Of a stretch of DNA of 38,122 nt, positions 20,434-31,655 are shown piece after piece. The notes below the pieces were generated by a model. That model saw only the letters and a list, made by a program, of their open reading frames with translations. It searched no databases and was not told the DNA's origin. A program made the position numbers and the translations under genes. This stretch comes from Chara braunii (taxonomy: Eukaryota > Streptophyta > Charophyceae > Charales > Characeae), in NCBI GenBank assembly GCA_003427395.1, contig BFEA01000236.1, positions 926,486 through 964,607 of the forward strand. The letters are read 5' to 3'. Each line of letters opens with the position of its first letter. Position 1 is the stretch's first letter.

Positions 20434-20974
20434 CGCTCAGCTGCCTCGGGTCTGGGGCAGCCCTTTCGCATCTTGAGCCTGACGAGCGCATTCGCGCTCG
20501 GCGTCCCATCAGCGACATCCTCCATCCCCTTTTCTGCTCCGCTGTTGCGCCAGGCGGCGGCAGGCGTGGGCGCAGGGTCTTCCTCTCGTCGACAACTGTC
20601 GTCTGTGGTTCGGTTGTCTCCGCTTCGACATCTCGTCTCTGCGTCCTGCGTCAGCAAGTGGCCAAAGCCGTTTGCACTGAGCCCTCGAACAGTTGCGCCA
20701 TCGTGTGCGCTTCGCCGTCGTCGAAGAACTGCGCCTCCTCGAAGAACTGTGAGCCGTCAAAGAGCAGCGCCATCGTGTGCGTTGTGCCCTCTTCAAGGTA
20801 AAGTGCTGTTCTACCTGCCCTCGTGTCAGGCATGTTTGCCGGCCCATGGGAGCGGCCGCGTCGCGCCACCTGTTTCAAGTCGCGGGGACGGAGGGAAAGG
20901 ATGTTGGTGACATTGGGCCACATGGTTTCTGTGTCCCCTTCTGATTCCCGCTCGTTATTTCCTCGCAATTGGCC
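20434..20974. other. GC-rich stretch without a supported gene
   Basis: Both strands have open frames. The minus-strand frame at 20968-20651 contains two related segments (HTMALLFDGSQFFEE and HTMAQLFEG), reflecting a small internal DNA repeat around CGCCATCGTGTGCG. I do not consider this sufficient to call a gene. Confidence 0.4.
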
Positions 20975-21560
20975 CCGTGATCATCATCATCGCCCCCATC
21001 ATCACCATCATCGTCGCCACCACCACCAGCGTCATCATCTTCATCTTTATCATCATCATCACCATCATTGTCATCGTGATCATCATCATCTTCATCAACA
21101 TCATCATCATCATCAACAACATCATCATCAACCTCGTCAACGTCATCAACATCATCATCATCATCGACATCATCATCAACATCATCAACGTCATCAACAA
21201 CATCATCATCATCAGCGACATCGTCGCCGTCATCGAAATCACCGCCATCGTCCTCTTCGTTGTCATCGCCATCATCAACATCGTCATCNCATCATCATCA
21301 TCAGCGACATCGTCGCCGTCATCGAAATCACCGCCATCGTCCTCTTCGTTGTCATCGCCATCATCAACATCGTCATCATCGTCGTCATCATAGTCATCAT
21401 CATCATCGTCGTCATCACAATCATCATCATCACGAACATCATCATCGACATCATCATCGTCATCAACATCGTCATCATCGTCAGCGACATCGTCGCCCAG
21501 ATCAACATCACCACCGTAATCGTCACTATCATCGTGTTCATCACCGTCGTCATCATTATC
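20975..21560. repeat. imperfect (ATC)n trinucleotide repeat
   Basis: About 590 bp of ATC/GTC/ACC-type triplets. Within it an 88-bp segment is repeated exactly at 21201-21288 and 21290-21377, separated by a single N at 21289. His-rich, Ile-rich and Asp-rich translations here are repeat artefacts. Confidence 0.95.
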
Positions 21561-22500
21561 CTCATGTCGTGCCACGTGTCGCAAGTGGCTGGGACGGTGG
21601 GAACGGATGACGTGGACATCGGGGCACACGGTTTGCGTGTCCCGTTCTGCTTCTCTCTCATTCGTTCCACGTGACCGCCCCCACGACTCTTGTTTGGCTT
21701 GGCATTGAAGAAAAACTGTCGTTGATCACAAGCTGGTCATTGCAAACCACTCCCTCGCGGTCGAGGCAAACACGAAATCGCCTATTCCCAGCGGAACACG
21801 AAACCCCTTCGAAACACTTCCCTCGCTCGTTTGCTGTTCTCAACAAAGAGATTAGAGGTTGGTTATCACAAAGGAAACGCATGGGCTGCGGCGACCATTG
21901 TTGGTACTAAGCGTCGCGCGGTGGCCACGGTGGGAAGGATGTCCGCCGTCAACGTGGCGTGCAGTGAGAGGTAAGGTATTCATAAACAAGAGGGGGTCGT
22001 CGTTCCGTGTTCGTGTTCTCGCCGCAACACTTGAGCCTCCCTCCCCGAAGAGACTATGGCATCAATCCCGGGAGAGTTGCTGTCGTCTCCATCCCTCGCA
22101 CACAACGTGCACATGATCCACCATAGAGGCCATGGATGTTGAGCGCGCGCTCCTGGCGCTGGTCGTGAGGGATGCGATATCGCATTCCGCACGACAAATG
22201 CCAGGACTGTGCGCGCAACATCAGCGGGCTCCAGAACGAAGAACGCACACGTTGCGTGCGCGCGATGGAGAACGCCTGCGCCGCTCGCTGCAATGACGAT
22301 GGCGTTTCTTCGGCGTGAGCGCCGCATGTTTCGTGACGACAACCTCGACACGAAAACATGTCGTCGTTCTGTAACGAACAATCCGGCCGCCTCCGGGAAA
22401 CGTCTCAGTCATCGGGGCAAGGGGGGTCGCCATTGTCACCGCAAGCTCGAAACCAACAACAGCCAAACGAAAAACGGCGCGTGGCGTGTGGTTGCCTGAC
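21561..22500. other. no gene recognised
   Basis: Short open frames occur on both strands, but none shows a known motif, a conserved repeat or persuasive coding character. The segment from 21590 (ACGGTGGGAACGG..GGGGCACACGG) resembles 20905-20945 (GGTGACATTGGGCCACATGG). The ATC repeat is thus flanked by two related stretches that both contain a G(C/T)TT(C/T)..GTGTCCC(C/G)TTCTG(A/C)TTC segment. Confidence 0.5.
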
Positions 22501-22506
22501 GAGATG

Positions 22507-22825
22507 GGAAGTTCGGATCCCTACGAACTACAGCAATCATGCGCAGTGCTCTCGCAAAAGCAGCAATCTGTTGTAGTCGCTCGGCCGCAGGGAGAGCACG
22601 CGCAGGTGCGAAAATAGCGCATGATTGTTGTAGTTTGCCAGGATCCGAAGTTCCCATTTTTTTGGCGGTTGTTGGTTTCGCGTTCGCAGTCACAATGCCA
22701 TCCCGGGTTGCCCTGATGACTACGTTTTACGGGACACAGTTCCCATCTTTCGGGCGTGGGGTCGATAGTTCATAATGCCATGCCAATTTTCAGCGTGCGA
22801 CGAAGTTCGGATCCCGGCGGACTTG
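22507..22825. repeat. three dispersed palindrome copies
   Basis: Copies at 22507-22530, 22636-22660 (inverted) and 22801-22825. The first two flank about 105 bp and share an outer segment of CTACAGCAATCATGCGC with its inverted partner GCGCATGATTGTTGTAG. The 22507-22660 interval is therefore itself a foldback structure. Confidence 0.8.
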
Positions 22826-24307
22826 CAATCTGAAGCATGCGAAGTCGCGGGCTGCTCGGATGATTATTGTTGTTTCGACCGCGTCGCTGAAATAAGACGG
22901 TTACGGTTTGCATGGATCTTTTCAGAGTCCTGGTTGCATGACTGTTCGCTTTGTCGATGAGGAGAATCGGGGTCCATGGGGGTCTATTGGGGGCCGCGCT
23001 GCGCCAATTTCCGACGTGGTGCACCTGTTACGACCATTTCTGTTCCGCGTGCTCTGTTGGAACAAACACTTGTGAGCAGCAGCAGGGCCTCCCTGAACAC
23101 GCAGCCAAGCCTAGCGTTCCTTCTGTGCAATTCCACACCGCTCATCAAAATATCCGTCGTCCCCCGCGCAAACCGGTTCTTGGCCAGTCCAGCAAGCGCC
23201 AAGTTCGGATCCCAGCGGACTTTGAGGTCCCGCGTAAATTTAACCACCGTTTTCAACGGCCACGCCTGTCGAGTGCGTTCTGATTACCAAAGGCCTCCGG
23301 GCACGCAAAAGTGCTCGCATGAGGCCTGGAGCTTCAAGTGTCAGTTGATTGCGCGAGGACTGTGGGTGCGAAAAATTGCTCACCTTCTGAGATGCCCTTC
23401 GAGGGGTTTGTGGGGATTGCCGACGGTGATAGCGGTCGTGTCCTTTGTCTGTGTGCTGTCGATCTTTGTTGCCCCATAGGGTTTTGACCGTCCCGGTGCG
23501 CGGATTCTTGTCGCACACATGCTCGTGTTTCTGCCTGGTTTCTGGTTCGCGCTTTCGCACGTCGACGTTACCGGCGCGCGAATCGGGGTCGCCTTGTCGA
23601 CTGGCCGAATCGGGGTTTGGAAGGGTTGCAGGGGGGGTCTTTCATCAGTTTCTACATATTTCTTGCCTGCGCGGTTGGGATGTCCGATCTCGATGAACTC
23701 TTGCGCTAGGGGTCAGTTTGGGGTCGTGCTGCGCCCGATTTTGTGGTGGTGCATCCACCGCTGCCCTTTGCTCTGCGCGTGCTGACGTTCAACGACAACT
23801 TGAGAGCTGCAGAGCCTTCCTACCATGAGGCCGAGGATAGCGTTCATTGTGTGCACCCGTTGGCACTCCGTTCCACTGACACCGGCCGCACAAAAACAGG
23901 TTCCTTGCTACTCCCGCACCGGCCAAATTTGGATCCCGGAGGACTTCGAGGCGCCGCATGAATCTGACCGTTGTTTTCGACAGCTTGGTCCGTCTTCAAT
24001 GCCGGCGACCTGGTATTGCGCAAAATTGCTCGCCTTGTAAGTTGCCCTGAACGGGGTTTATTGGGGTTGACGACGGTGTCGCTGGCCGGCTCCATTTCCG
24101 GTGTGCCGTGGATCTTCGTTCATCGGCACCCCAAATTGCGGTGCGCCCGAGCAACGCCTGCTTCTGTGCAAACGCCATCCACCCGTTACGAATGCAGGCG
24201 AATCCACCAAGTTCGAATCCTGGCGGACTTTGATGATCGACGCGAATCTATCCGTCCTTTGCGTGGCGCCTGGAGCTTCGAGTGTGTGTTGATTGCGACA
24301 GGACTGT

Positions 24308-24456
24308 GGGTGCGAGAAAATGCTCGCCCTCTTAAATGCCCTTCAAGGAGTTCATGGGGGTTGCCGAAAATAAGGGACACGGTCGTTGTCACCGCCGACA
24401 ATCCACATTAACCCCTTCGAGGGGATTTTTATGAAGACGAGCAATTTTTTGCGCCC
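24308..24456. repeat. long hairpin in the third array unit
   Basis: Arms 24308-24365 and 24397-24456 are diverged inverted copies of the same 58-bp sequence (contains GCTCGCCCTC and TTCATGGGGGTTGCC), separated by about 31 bases. Confidence 0.75.
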
Positions 24457-25332
24457 ACGATCTTTGTTGCCCCCCTAGGTTTTTGACCGTCGCGGTGTGC
24501 GGAGTCTTGTCGCAGAATCGGGGGTTGCCTTCTAGACTGGCCGAATCAATGTTTGGAAGGGTTGAAGGGGGGATCTTTCATCCTTTTCTACATTTTTCTT
24601 GTCTACGCAGTGGGGATGTCCGAGTTCGATAAGCTCTTGCGCTAGTACCTGTGAGTGGAAAACTGCACGAGCTCGCTCAGACGATGGTGAGAATCGAGTT
24701 TATGGGGGTCAGTTTGGGGTCACGCTGCGCCAAATTGTGTGGTAGTGCATCCACCACTACCCTTTGTTCTGCGCGTGCTATCGTTCACCGACAACAGAGC
24801 CTTCCTTTTGTTCGCCCAAACATAGCGTTCCTTGTGTGCACCCACTGGCGCTACCTTCCACTGGCACAAGCCGCGCGAAAACAGGTTCCTTGCTACTCCT
24901 GCACCCCCCAAATTCGGATCCCGGCGAACATAGAGGCTCCCCGTAAATCTGACCGTTATTTTCAACAGTTTGGACTGCCCAGTCCGTCTTCAATGCCGGC
25001 GGCCTGGTAGTGCGGAAAAGTTCTCGCCTTGTGAGTTGCCCTGAAAGGGGTTTATTGGGGTTGATGACGGTGTCACTGGCCGGGTGCATTTCCGGTATGC
25101 CGTGGATCTTCGTTCATCGACGCCCCGAAATGCGGTGCGGCCGAGCATCGCCTGCTTCTGTGCAAACGCCATCCACCCGTTCCAATACCTGCAGCCGCGC
25201 GAAAACTTGTTACTCGCTGCAGGCAAATCCGCCAAGTTCGGATCCTGGCGGACTTTGAGGATCGGCGCAAATCTATCCGTCCTTCGCATAGCGCCTGGAG
25301 CTTCGACTGTGAGTTGATTGCGATAGGACTGC

Positions 25333-25479
25333 GGGTGCGAGAAATTGCTCGCCCTCTCAAATGCCCTTGAAGGGGTTCATGGGGGTTGCCGAAAATAAGG
25401 GACACGACCGTTGTCATTGAAGGCAACCCCCATAAACCCCTTCAAGGGCATTTCAGAAGGCGAGCAATTTTTCACACCC
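25333..25479. repeat. long hairpin, 58-bp arms
   Basis: Arm 25333-25390 pairs with 25422-25479 with few mismatches around a 31-base loop. The arms carry AATTGCTCGCC, GCCCTTGAAGGGGTT and ATGGGGGTTGCC with their complements. Confidence 0.9.
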
Positions 25480-26422
25480 ACGATCTTTTCTCCCCCCCCA
25501 AGGGTTTTCACGGCCGCGGTGTGCGGAGTCTTGACGCAGACATGCCTGTGTTTCTGCGTGCTGTCCGGTTCGCGCTGTCGCACGTCGACGTTCCCGGCGC
25601 GCGAATCGGGGGCCGCCTTCTCGATTGGCCGAATCAATGTTTGGAACGGTTTAAGGGGGGTTCTTTCATCCTTTTCTACATTTTTCTTGTCTGCGCGGTG
25701 TGGAGATGTCCGTGTTCGATAGCTATTGCACTACTATCAGCGAATGGAACACCGCACGAGCTCGCTTAGACGATGGTGAGAATCGGTGTTTATAGGGGTC
25801 TGTTTGGGGTCGCGCTGCGCCGAATTGTGTGGTGGTGCATCCACCACTCCCCTTTGTTCTGCGCGTGCTATCGTTCACCGACAACAGAGCCTTCCTTCTG
25901 TTCGCCCAAACATAGCGTTCCCTGTGTGCACCCACTGGAGCTACCTTCCACTGGCACAAGCCGCGCGAAAACAGGTTCCTTGCTACTCCTGCACCCCCCA
26001 AATTCGGATCCCGGCGAACATAGAGGCTCCCCGTAAATCTGACCGTTATTTTCAACAGCTTGGACTGCCCAGTCCATCTTCAATGCCGGCGGCCTGGTAG
26101 TGCGGAAAAGTGCTCGCCTTGTGAGTTGCCCTGAAAGGGGTTTATTGGGGTTGATGACGGTGTCACTGACCGGGTGCATTTCCGATGTGCCGTGGATCTT
26201 CGTTCATCGCCGCCCCGAAATGCGGTGCGGCCACGCATCGCCTGCTTCTGTGCAAACGCCATCCACCTGTTCCAATACATGCAGCCGCGCGAAAACCTGT
26301 TACTCGCTGCAGGCAAATCCACCAAGTTCGGATCCTGGCGGACTTTGAGGATCGGCGCAAATCTATCCGTCCTTCGCATGGCGCCTGGAGCTTCAAATGT
26401 GAGTTGATTGTGAGAGGACTGC

Positions 26423-26569
26423 GGGTGCGAGAAATTGCTCGCCCTCTGAAATGCCCTTGAAGGGTTTCATGGGGGTTGCCGAAAGTAAGGGACACGACCG
26501 TTGTCACCGTCGGCAAACCCCTTAAACCCCTTCAAGGGAATTTCAGAAGGCGAGCAATTTTTCACACCC
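26423..26569. repeat. long hairpin, 58-bp arms, second copy
   Basis: Arms 26423-26480 and 26512-26569 repeat the hairpin of the preceding unit at the same internal position. Confidence 0.9.
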
Positions 26570-27150
26570 ACGATCTTTTCTGCCCCCCAAGGGTGTTGAC
26601 CGTGGCGGTGTGCGGAGTCCTGACGCAGACATGCTTGTGTTTCTGCGTGCTGTCTGGTTCGCGCTGTTGCACGTCGACGTTTCCGGCGCGCGAATCGGGG
26701 GTCGCTATTGCACTAGTGCCAGCGAATGGAGCACCGCACGAGCTCGCTTAGACGATGGTGAGAATCGGTGTTTATAGGGGTCTGTTTGGGGTCGCGCTAC
26801 GCCGAATTATGTGGTGGTGCATCCACCACTACCCTTTGTTCTGCGCGTGCTATCGTCCACCGATAACAGAGCCTTCCTTTTGTTCGCCCAAACATAGCGT
26901 TCCTTGTGTGCACCCACTGGCGCTACCTTCCACTGACACAAGCCACGCAAAAACAGGTTCCTTGCTACTCCTGCACCCGCTAAATTCGGATCCCGGCGAA
27001 CTTTGTGCCCTCAACTCATAAATCTGACCGTGCTTACAGTTTGCTCCGCTGTTTTGCAGGGTGTGGATGCGAATTCGAACGACCCGTTTGACCCGCACAA
27101 GAGAGAATAATCCATTGCGCTGACGGGAATCGCATCCGCTGCACCGACGG

Positions 27151-29420
27151 TTGCATGACGGCGCCGAAGAAGGCTCGGCGAACGGCCGCATGAACCGGGC
27201 TATGGAAACTGAACAAGTCGTCGACTTACATTGCCAGCTACAACACCTGGAGTTGGCCCCGACGACCTCTTCGGACAGTTTGCCGTTCCAACAGTCAGCT
27301 GCGGATTTCCCCAGAAAACGAAATCTCGCTTTTCGTGAGAGCTTTGGAGGTTGCATCCAACTGCCCACAGAATTGGCAACAACGTCCGCGGCCGAAGAAC
27401 CGTCTACCTCCCGGATAGAGTTCCACATTCCTGGCGAGGCGCACCCCACAGCTTTGGCGCACAGCAGTTGCGTGCCAATGGGTGTTTCTTACGCATCGTC
27501 TGATGACGAGAGTGAGCGGTTGGTGGCCACTGATTACTCGTCAGGACAACGGTCCTATTCCAGTGGACCTTTGCTTCGCGCTAGCTCCAGTACTACGAAC
27601 TTGGTTGCCACCGACTATTCTTCGGAGGAGCTTTCCACAGCACGGGCGAGTCCAACGCATATGCGAAGTGATGATGCGATTCCAAGTCAGAGCGAGTCTG
27701 GNTCGGAATCGTCTGGNAGGGGTGATGCAGAGAGAAGGGCGATACTGCAGATTTTGCCCGCACCTCTACCAGGCGAAAGACGAAGGTATAGCATGGCTAA
27801 TAGGAACGCTAGGAGGAAAGAACAGTACAAAAGAGCGAGAAACATGCTGTCCGGAAGAAGACTGCTCATGGTTCACGGCATGGCATGTTGCAAGGCTCGA
27901 TGTTGTTACGGCGTGTCGCCTGAGGAAGTGCGAAAGGTTAGACAAGGACTGTACAGTAAGAGTCCGGGAGAGCGAGCTGAGTGGTGGATGAAAAGTATTA
28001 AGGATAGACTAATCTGACAGGCGTCATTGCACACGGCAGAGACCCTAGTATATATGTGTACACGTGGTTTCCGTATTTCAAACACGATTCCAACACGGTC
28101 GCTACTTGTGTTATGAGAACCCTTGTCGAAATTCAAGGGAGCGGGACGCCACTGCCACGGTTTTTGCGCATTCAAGCAGATAATTGTTGGCGGGAAAACA
28201 AGAACAACTACATATGTGCCTTGGCTGCATTGTTGGTTAAGTTCAAAGTTTTTGAAGAGGTAGAAATAGGTTTCATGCTGGTGGGACAAACCCATACAGA
28301 CGTTGACGTTACTTTCAGCGTTTTCTCGAAGAAATTGAAAGACGTAGACGCTTATACTATGGACGAGTTCTTCGAGCTCATAAAGCAATCCCACAAAAAG
28401 CCTCCCAAATGTATTTTCCTCGATACGATGGAAGATTGGATTAGTATAGTGGACCCGTGCGTTGCGTCAGACATTACCGGTATTTCAAAACTGCACTTGC
28501 TTAAATTTTTGATGGTTGGAGATAGTCCGGGCATGTTGTACAAGGAGTTTTGCGATGATGAAGAATGGTTGCCCGAGGAAGGTCCGATTTTTTGGTTCAA
28601 TCAAAACCCTGATGAAAGCTATGCTGGTACTTCGTGGTCGTTTGACCCGCCTCATGTGCAACCCCTTCCTCGAAATGACTATTTGAATGGCAAAAATGGT
28701 GTTGTTCGATTCCGCGAGTTGCTGGAGAGTAGGCGGTCGACGTGGTGCACTTACAATGACCATGAGGTGAGTAGGAAAGAAACAGCTTTGTGTTATTGGG
28801 AGGAGGTTATCAAACGTGGCGATGAGATCATCGCCAACGGGTTGTCCTCACAACCCCAGGAAAGTTTTTGGCCACGACCACGGCTGCTCGAAATCGATCA
28901 ACAACCTTCTCCTCACAGTGTCAACATTGACGATGACAGGCAACCGCTGTTTGTTGGACGAAGAAAGAATCGCCCGAAGACTAGTTTCGACCCCCTCGTG
29001 CATGTCGACGTGGGCACTTTTCTTATCCTTCGCCCCTCCGACGATGATCTGTCCAGCAGTGTGCCAATAAGGGTGGGCAAAACTCTTTCTTGGGTGGTTG
29101 TTGATTGTAATTCGTAAAATTATAATCAAGTGCTAGTGGAATATTGGGTGCCGACTGGGAAAGCAAAGTCGCTCGTACAACTGTATGAGAACGCATGGGA
29201 AAAACGATGGAAAATGACTGACCAGACACAATGGCAAGATGCTGACTCGATCGCTTTTGGTTGGGAGAGACCGGTCCGTGGTACAAGACCATTCACAACT
29301 GGACTTGTCATTCCTTCCAGTGTTCGACTGAATGCTGAAGCAGCACTTCTCGATCTGAGTCCATCTGGTGAAGGTCCATCTGGTGAAGGGAGTGTAGATG
29401 GAGGGGACAAGAGCGATTAG
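27151..29420 (+). pseudogene. DUF7869-type putative transposase, copy 1, internally deleted
   Basis: The N-terminal frame 27151-28017 encodes a Ser-rich disordered region containing a repeated LVATDYSS segment. It then encodes a Cys motif (CCKARCCYGVSPEEVRKVRQ) that matches CCRKSGCLSKLTAQDAQKCR of copy 2. At about 28006 the sequence jumps from residue ~84 to residue ~324 of the copy 2 numbering, so about 720 bp are missing and the frame changes. From TNLTG onward the second frame encodes YTWFPYFKHDSN, LRIQADNCWRENKNNY and VGQTHTDVDVTFSVF, ending at a TAA at 29115-29117. The same frame then continues through VLVEYWVPTG..LVQLYENAWEKRW to 29420. The missing part includes the first conserved Asp block, and the first His of HTHTDID is Gln. 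Two Ns (27702, 27717) lie in the N-terminal part. ORF2 copy C follows about 290 bp downstream on the same strand. Confidence 0.8.
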
Positions 29421-29708
29421 TGCACGTCCGCCCGATAGAGTGGGGGAGTGAGATTTTTGTAAAATAACTGTTTGAAGGGACGAGAATTTAGAATGGAGCA
29501 TATCATTGTTGCAATAATTTTGCGTAGCGAATTTTGTCCACAGTCTACGGTTTAATTTTTTAAGATGGTTGGTGATGGTTCAACAATTTTCGAAGTCAAG
29601 TTCATCATGAAGGCGATTTTTGTACTATTTCGATATTTAATTTTCATTTTCTTTGCATTTCATGTCTTGTGTAGGGAGTGCGACAGGAGTCATGGACCAT
29701 CGACATGA

Positions 29709-30563
29709 TATGCATGTCCCATTCACCCTTGTGCATGCGGATTCCATGGTTCGGGAGGCGTACCGGAAAACGACCCGTGGATGACCGTCGTTCCCTTCTT
29801 TGACAAGCCTATCGATGCGTGGTCCGAGGCAGAATGCGATAGAGTCATCTTGACAAGGAAATGCCCATGGTATAAGGACTACAAATTTGCTTCCGCGATG
29901 GAGTGGGGAAGTCTGATCAAAGTACCTCATTATGCCATTGGTGTCAGGCAACTTCCGTCCCTGCGCGCCGCACTCAGGCAGGAAGAGAATAACAGGTTTT
30001 ACCTTCGCCTGGACAACGTAATGAGATCACCTCGGGTGTGGTCTGCAGACTTGAAACAAGAGTTGTTGGATTGTGCATCCTGCAATCCGTTTTTGGAAGT
30101 ATATCCGTTGCGTGGTGTCGGGTTATAGTCAAAAGATGTGTCATATTGTTGCATACGGTTGTATGTGGCCGGTTTCGACTTCTGCAGAGTGTTGTGGGTG
30201 GCATGTTCAAACCGAAAGCGGACTTTGGTAGACGCTGTAGTGCTAGTTTCTTGCAACCACATGAGAGTCTATGGTCGCAGCATGGGGAATTTGCGCTTTC
30301 TGTACGAGAACGGACAATCCGATTTGGAGATTGTCATTCGAATTGATGAAATTCATAAGTGGCATGAGGTAGAGCAAGTGACATGTTGTGTGCGTGACGC
30401 TATCGGTAAGTCCTTGGCGGGTGCCTGTAGGTTTGTAAGGATGAAGTACATTTCGGTGTTCTCGGGGGTGGCGACGAAGAGACAGCCACAAACCCTTGTT
30501 TTCGGGTCGTCTATGAATGCCTTATATGGGTTTGGTTCTAAAGGGACGCGGGGACGTCGGTAG
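29709..30563 (+). pseudogene. ORF2-family copy C, one in-frame TAG
   Basis: The frame is open from 29709, after an in-frame TGA. It shows HPCACGFHG (PCAKSV in copies B and D), ENDPWMTVVP and CPWYKDYKFASAMEWGSLI. It continues with MRSPRVWSADLKQELLDCA, then a TAG at 30126-30128 where other copies have Ser or Tyr, then DVSYCCIRLYVAGFDFCRVL and the C-terminal IGKSLAGACRFVRMKYISVF and GSSMNALYGFGS blocks. There is no indel relative to copies A and B over the visible length. The N-terminal CxxCxxC part is not seen in frame. It directly follows a DUF7869-type gene in the same orientation, the arrangement also met on the minus strand at 37.8-31.7 kb. Function unknown. Confidence 0.75.
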
Positions 30564-31655
30564 GAACTTCAAATTTTATAAATGATAGCGTTTTAGAAAG
30601 TTTACATTGTTGCGGCTGGTAGCGTTTAATTTTAGACGTAGTTCAATGTACAGTTGCCTTGTAGCGTTTAATGTAGACGTACTTCAATCTTGCATTTTCG
30701 ATTTCTTGCACGTGTCGGTACAATTTTGAACTTTAATTAACAGTACAATTTTTGACTTTTAATTTTCCATGGGTACGACATTTCTTGAAGTGAGACAGAA
30801 TCCATGGTACTCACATGAATTTCAGTTTCATATGACAATGTCGTATCGGCTTATGATTTTTTGTCAAAGTGCGTTGAAATCCATACATAAACCATCTTCG
30901 ACTGGTTTCGCCTTCTCACCATGTCATGTGTAGTACGTCTGATTCAATTGCATTTCAATGTATGACAATGACATGTCAGTTTCGTCTTTAAAGTCACATA
31001 AATTGTCGAAGTGTGATAGAGTCAAAAATTATTGAAGTGTCACAGTGTTGGAATTCATCCTTAAATCACACCGAACAGACTGAGTATCACGTCTTTTAAT
31101 AGGTATGTAGTACATAAATTATCGAAGTGCGATGGAACCCATAGTCACTGTACTTAAACCGTAATCTCGTTTGTCGTGNCATTCGTTTGTCGTGTGATTC
31201 GTTAAACTTTGTCGTGATTAGTATACATTTAATAGAGTTAAAGCAAAAATTATCGAAGTGCGACGGAATCCATACTAGACCATTAGTACTTAAACCATCC
31301 GTGTGCTTGCCGTAAATGTTCCACTTCGATTGAGTTTCAATAAATTAAGGGAAGTCACAATGTCATCTAAAAGAGGTCCGACTCAATGCTGACTCAAAAT
31401 TGAGCAAGGTGCAAAGAAATGGAGAGTTCAACAATTCATGTTGTAACCGTAACGACTTTTAAGTTACAAAATTGATGGAAGTGCAATGGAATCCACACTT
31501 AATCCATCATGATCAGTAAGTGATTGCCTTGAATCTCCGGTTTAGATTCAATTTATAGCTTCTCAATTGCATTCTTCGGGTTCTTAATTTTCATTCAGAT
31601 CCAAAATATAGCGATTTTAACATGAAATTAATAGCGTGCGAGTACCAATTTAAAA
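30564..31655 (+). repeat. AT-rich right end with subterminal repeats
   Basis: No gene. Seven or so degenerate units related to AAATTATCGAAGTGCGATGG followed by AATCCATAC occur near 30787, 30866, 31006, 31030, 31117, 31253 and 31477. The conserved part, GAAGTGYG..GGRATCCATAC, is shared with the left subterminal repeats and lies in the same orientation on the plus strand at both ends. A single N at 31179 sits between two copies of TCGTTTGTCGTG. Confidence 0.7.

Larger units (their letters stand above)
22970..27050. repeat. tandem array of about 1-kb units, five copies
   Basis: The anchor GCGCTGCGCC (or variant) recurs at 22992, 23727, 24721, 25813 and 26796. The units are thus about 735, 994, 1092 and 983 bp, the last one truncated. 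Units from 24.7 and 25.8 kb are nearly identical, while the leftmost are older. Each full unit holds two related half-units. Each half-unit has one palindrome (for example 24910 and 25234; 25999 and 26323) and a GTTGCCCTGAA..GGGG or TGCCCTTGAAGGGG segment. A deletion of about 100 bp near 26700 distinguishes the fourth unit. No coding gene is supported in the array. Confidence 0.9.

Noticed and set aside
20823-21674. Long His-, Ile- or Asp-rich frames on both strands
   Set aside because: All six frames are open because of the ATC triplet repeat; no non-repeat domain is present.
23445-23785. Short frames in the 1-kb array as a repeated gene
   Set aside because: Frames differ from unit to unit, are short and interrupted, and follow no conserved protein.
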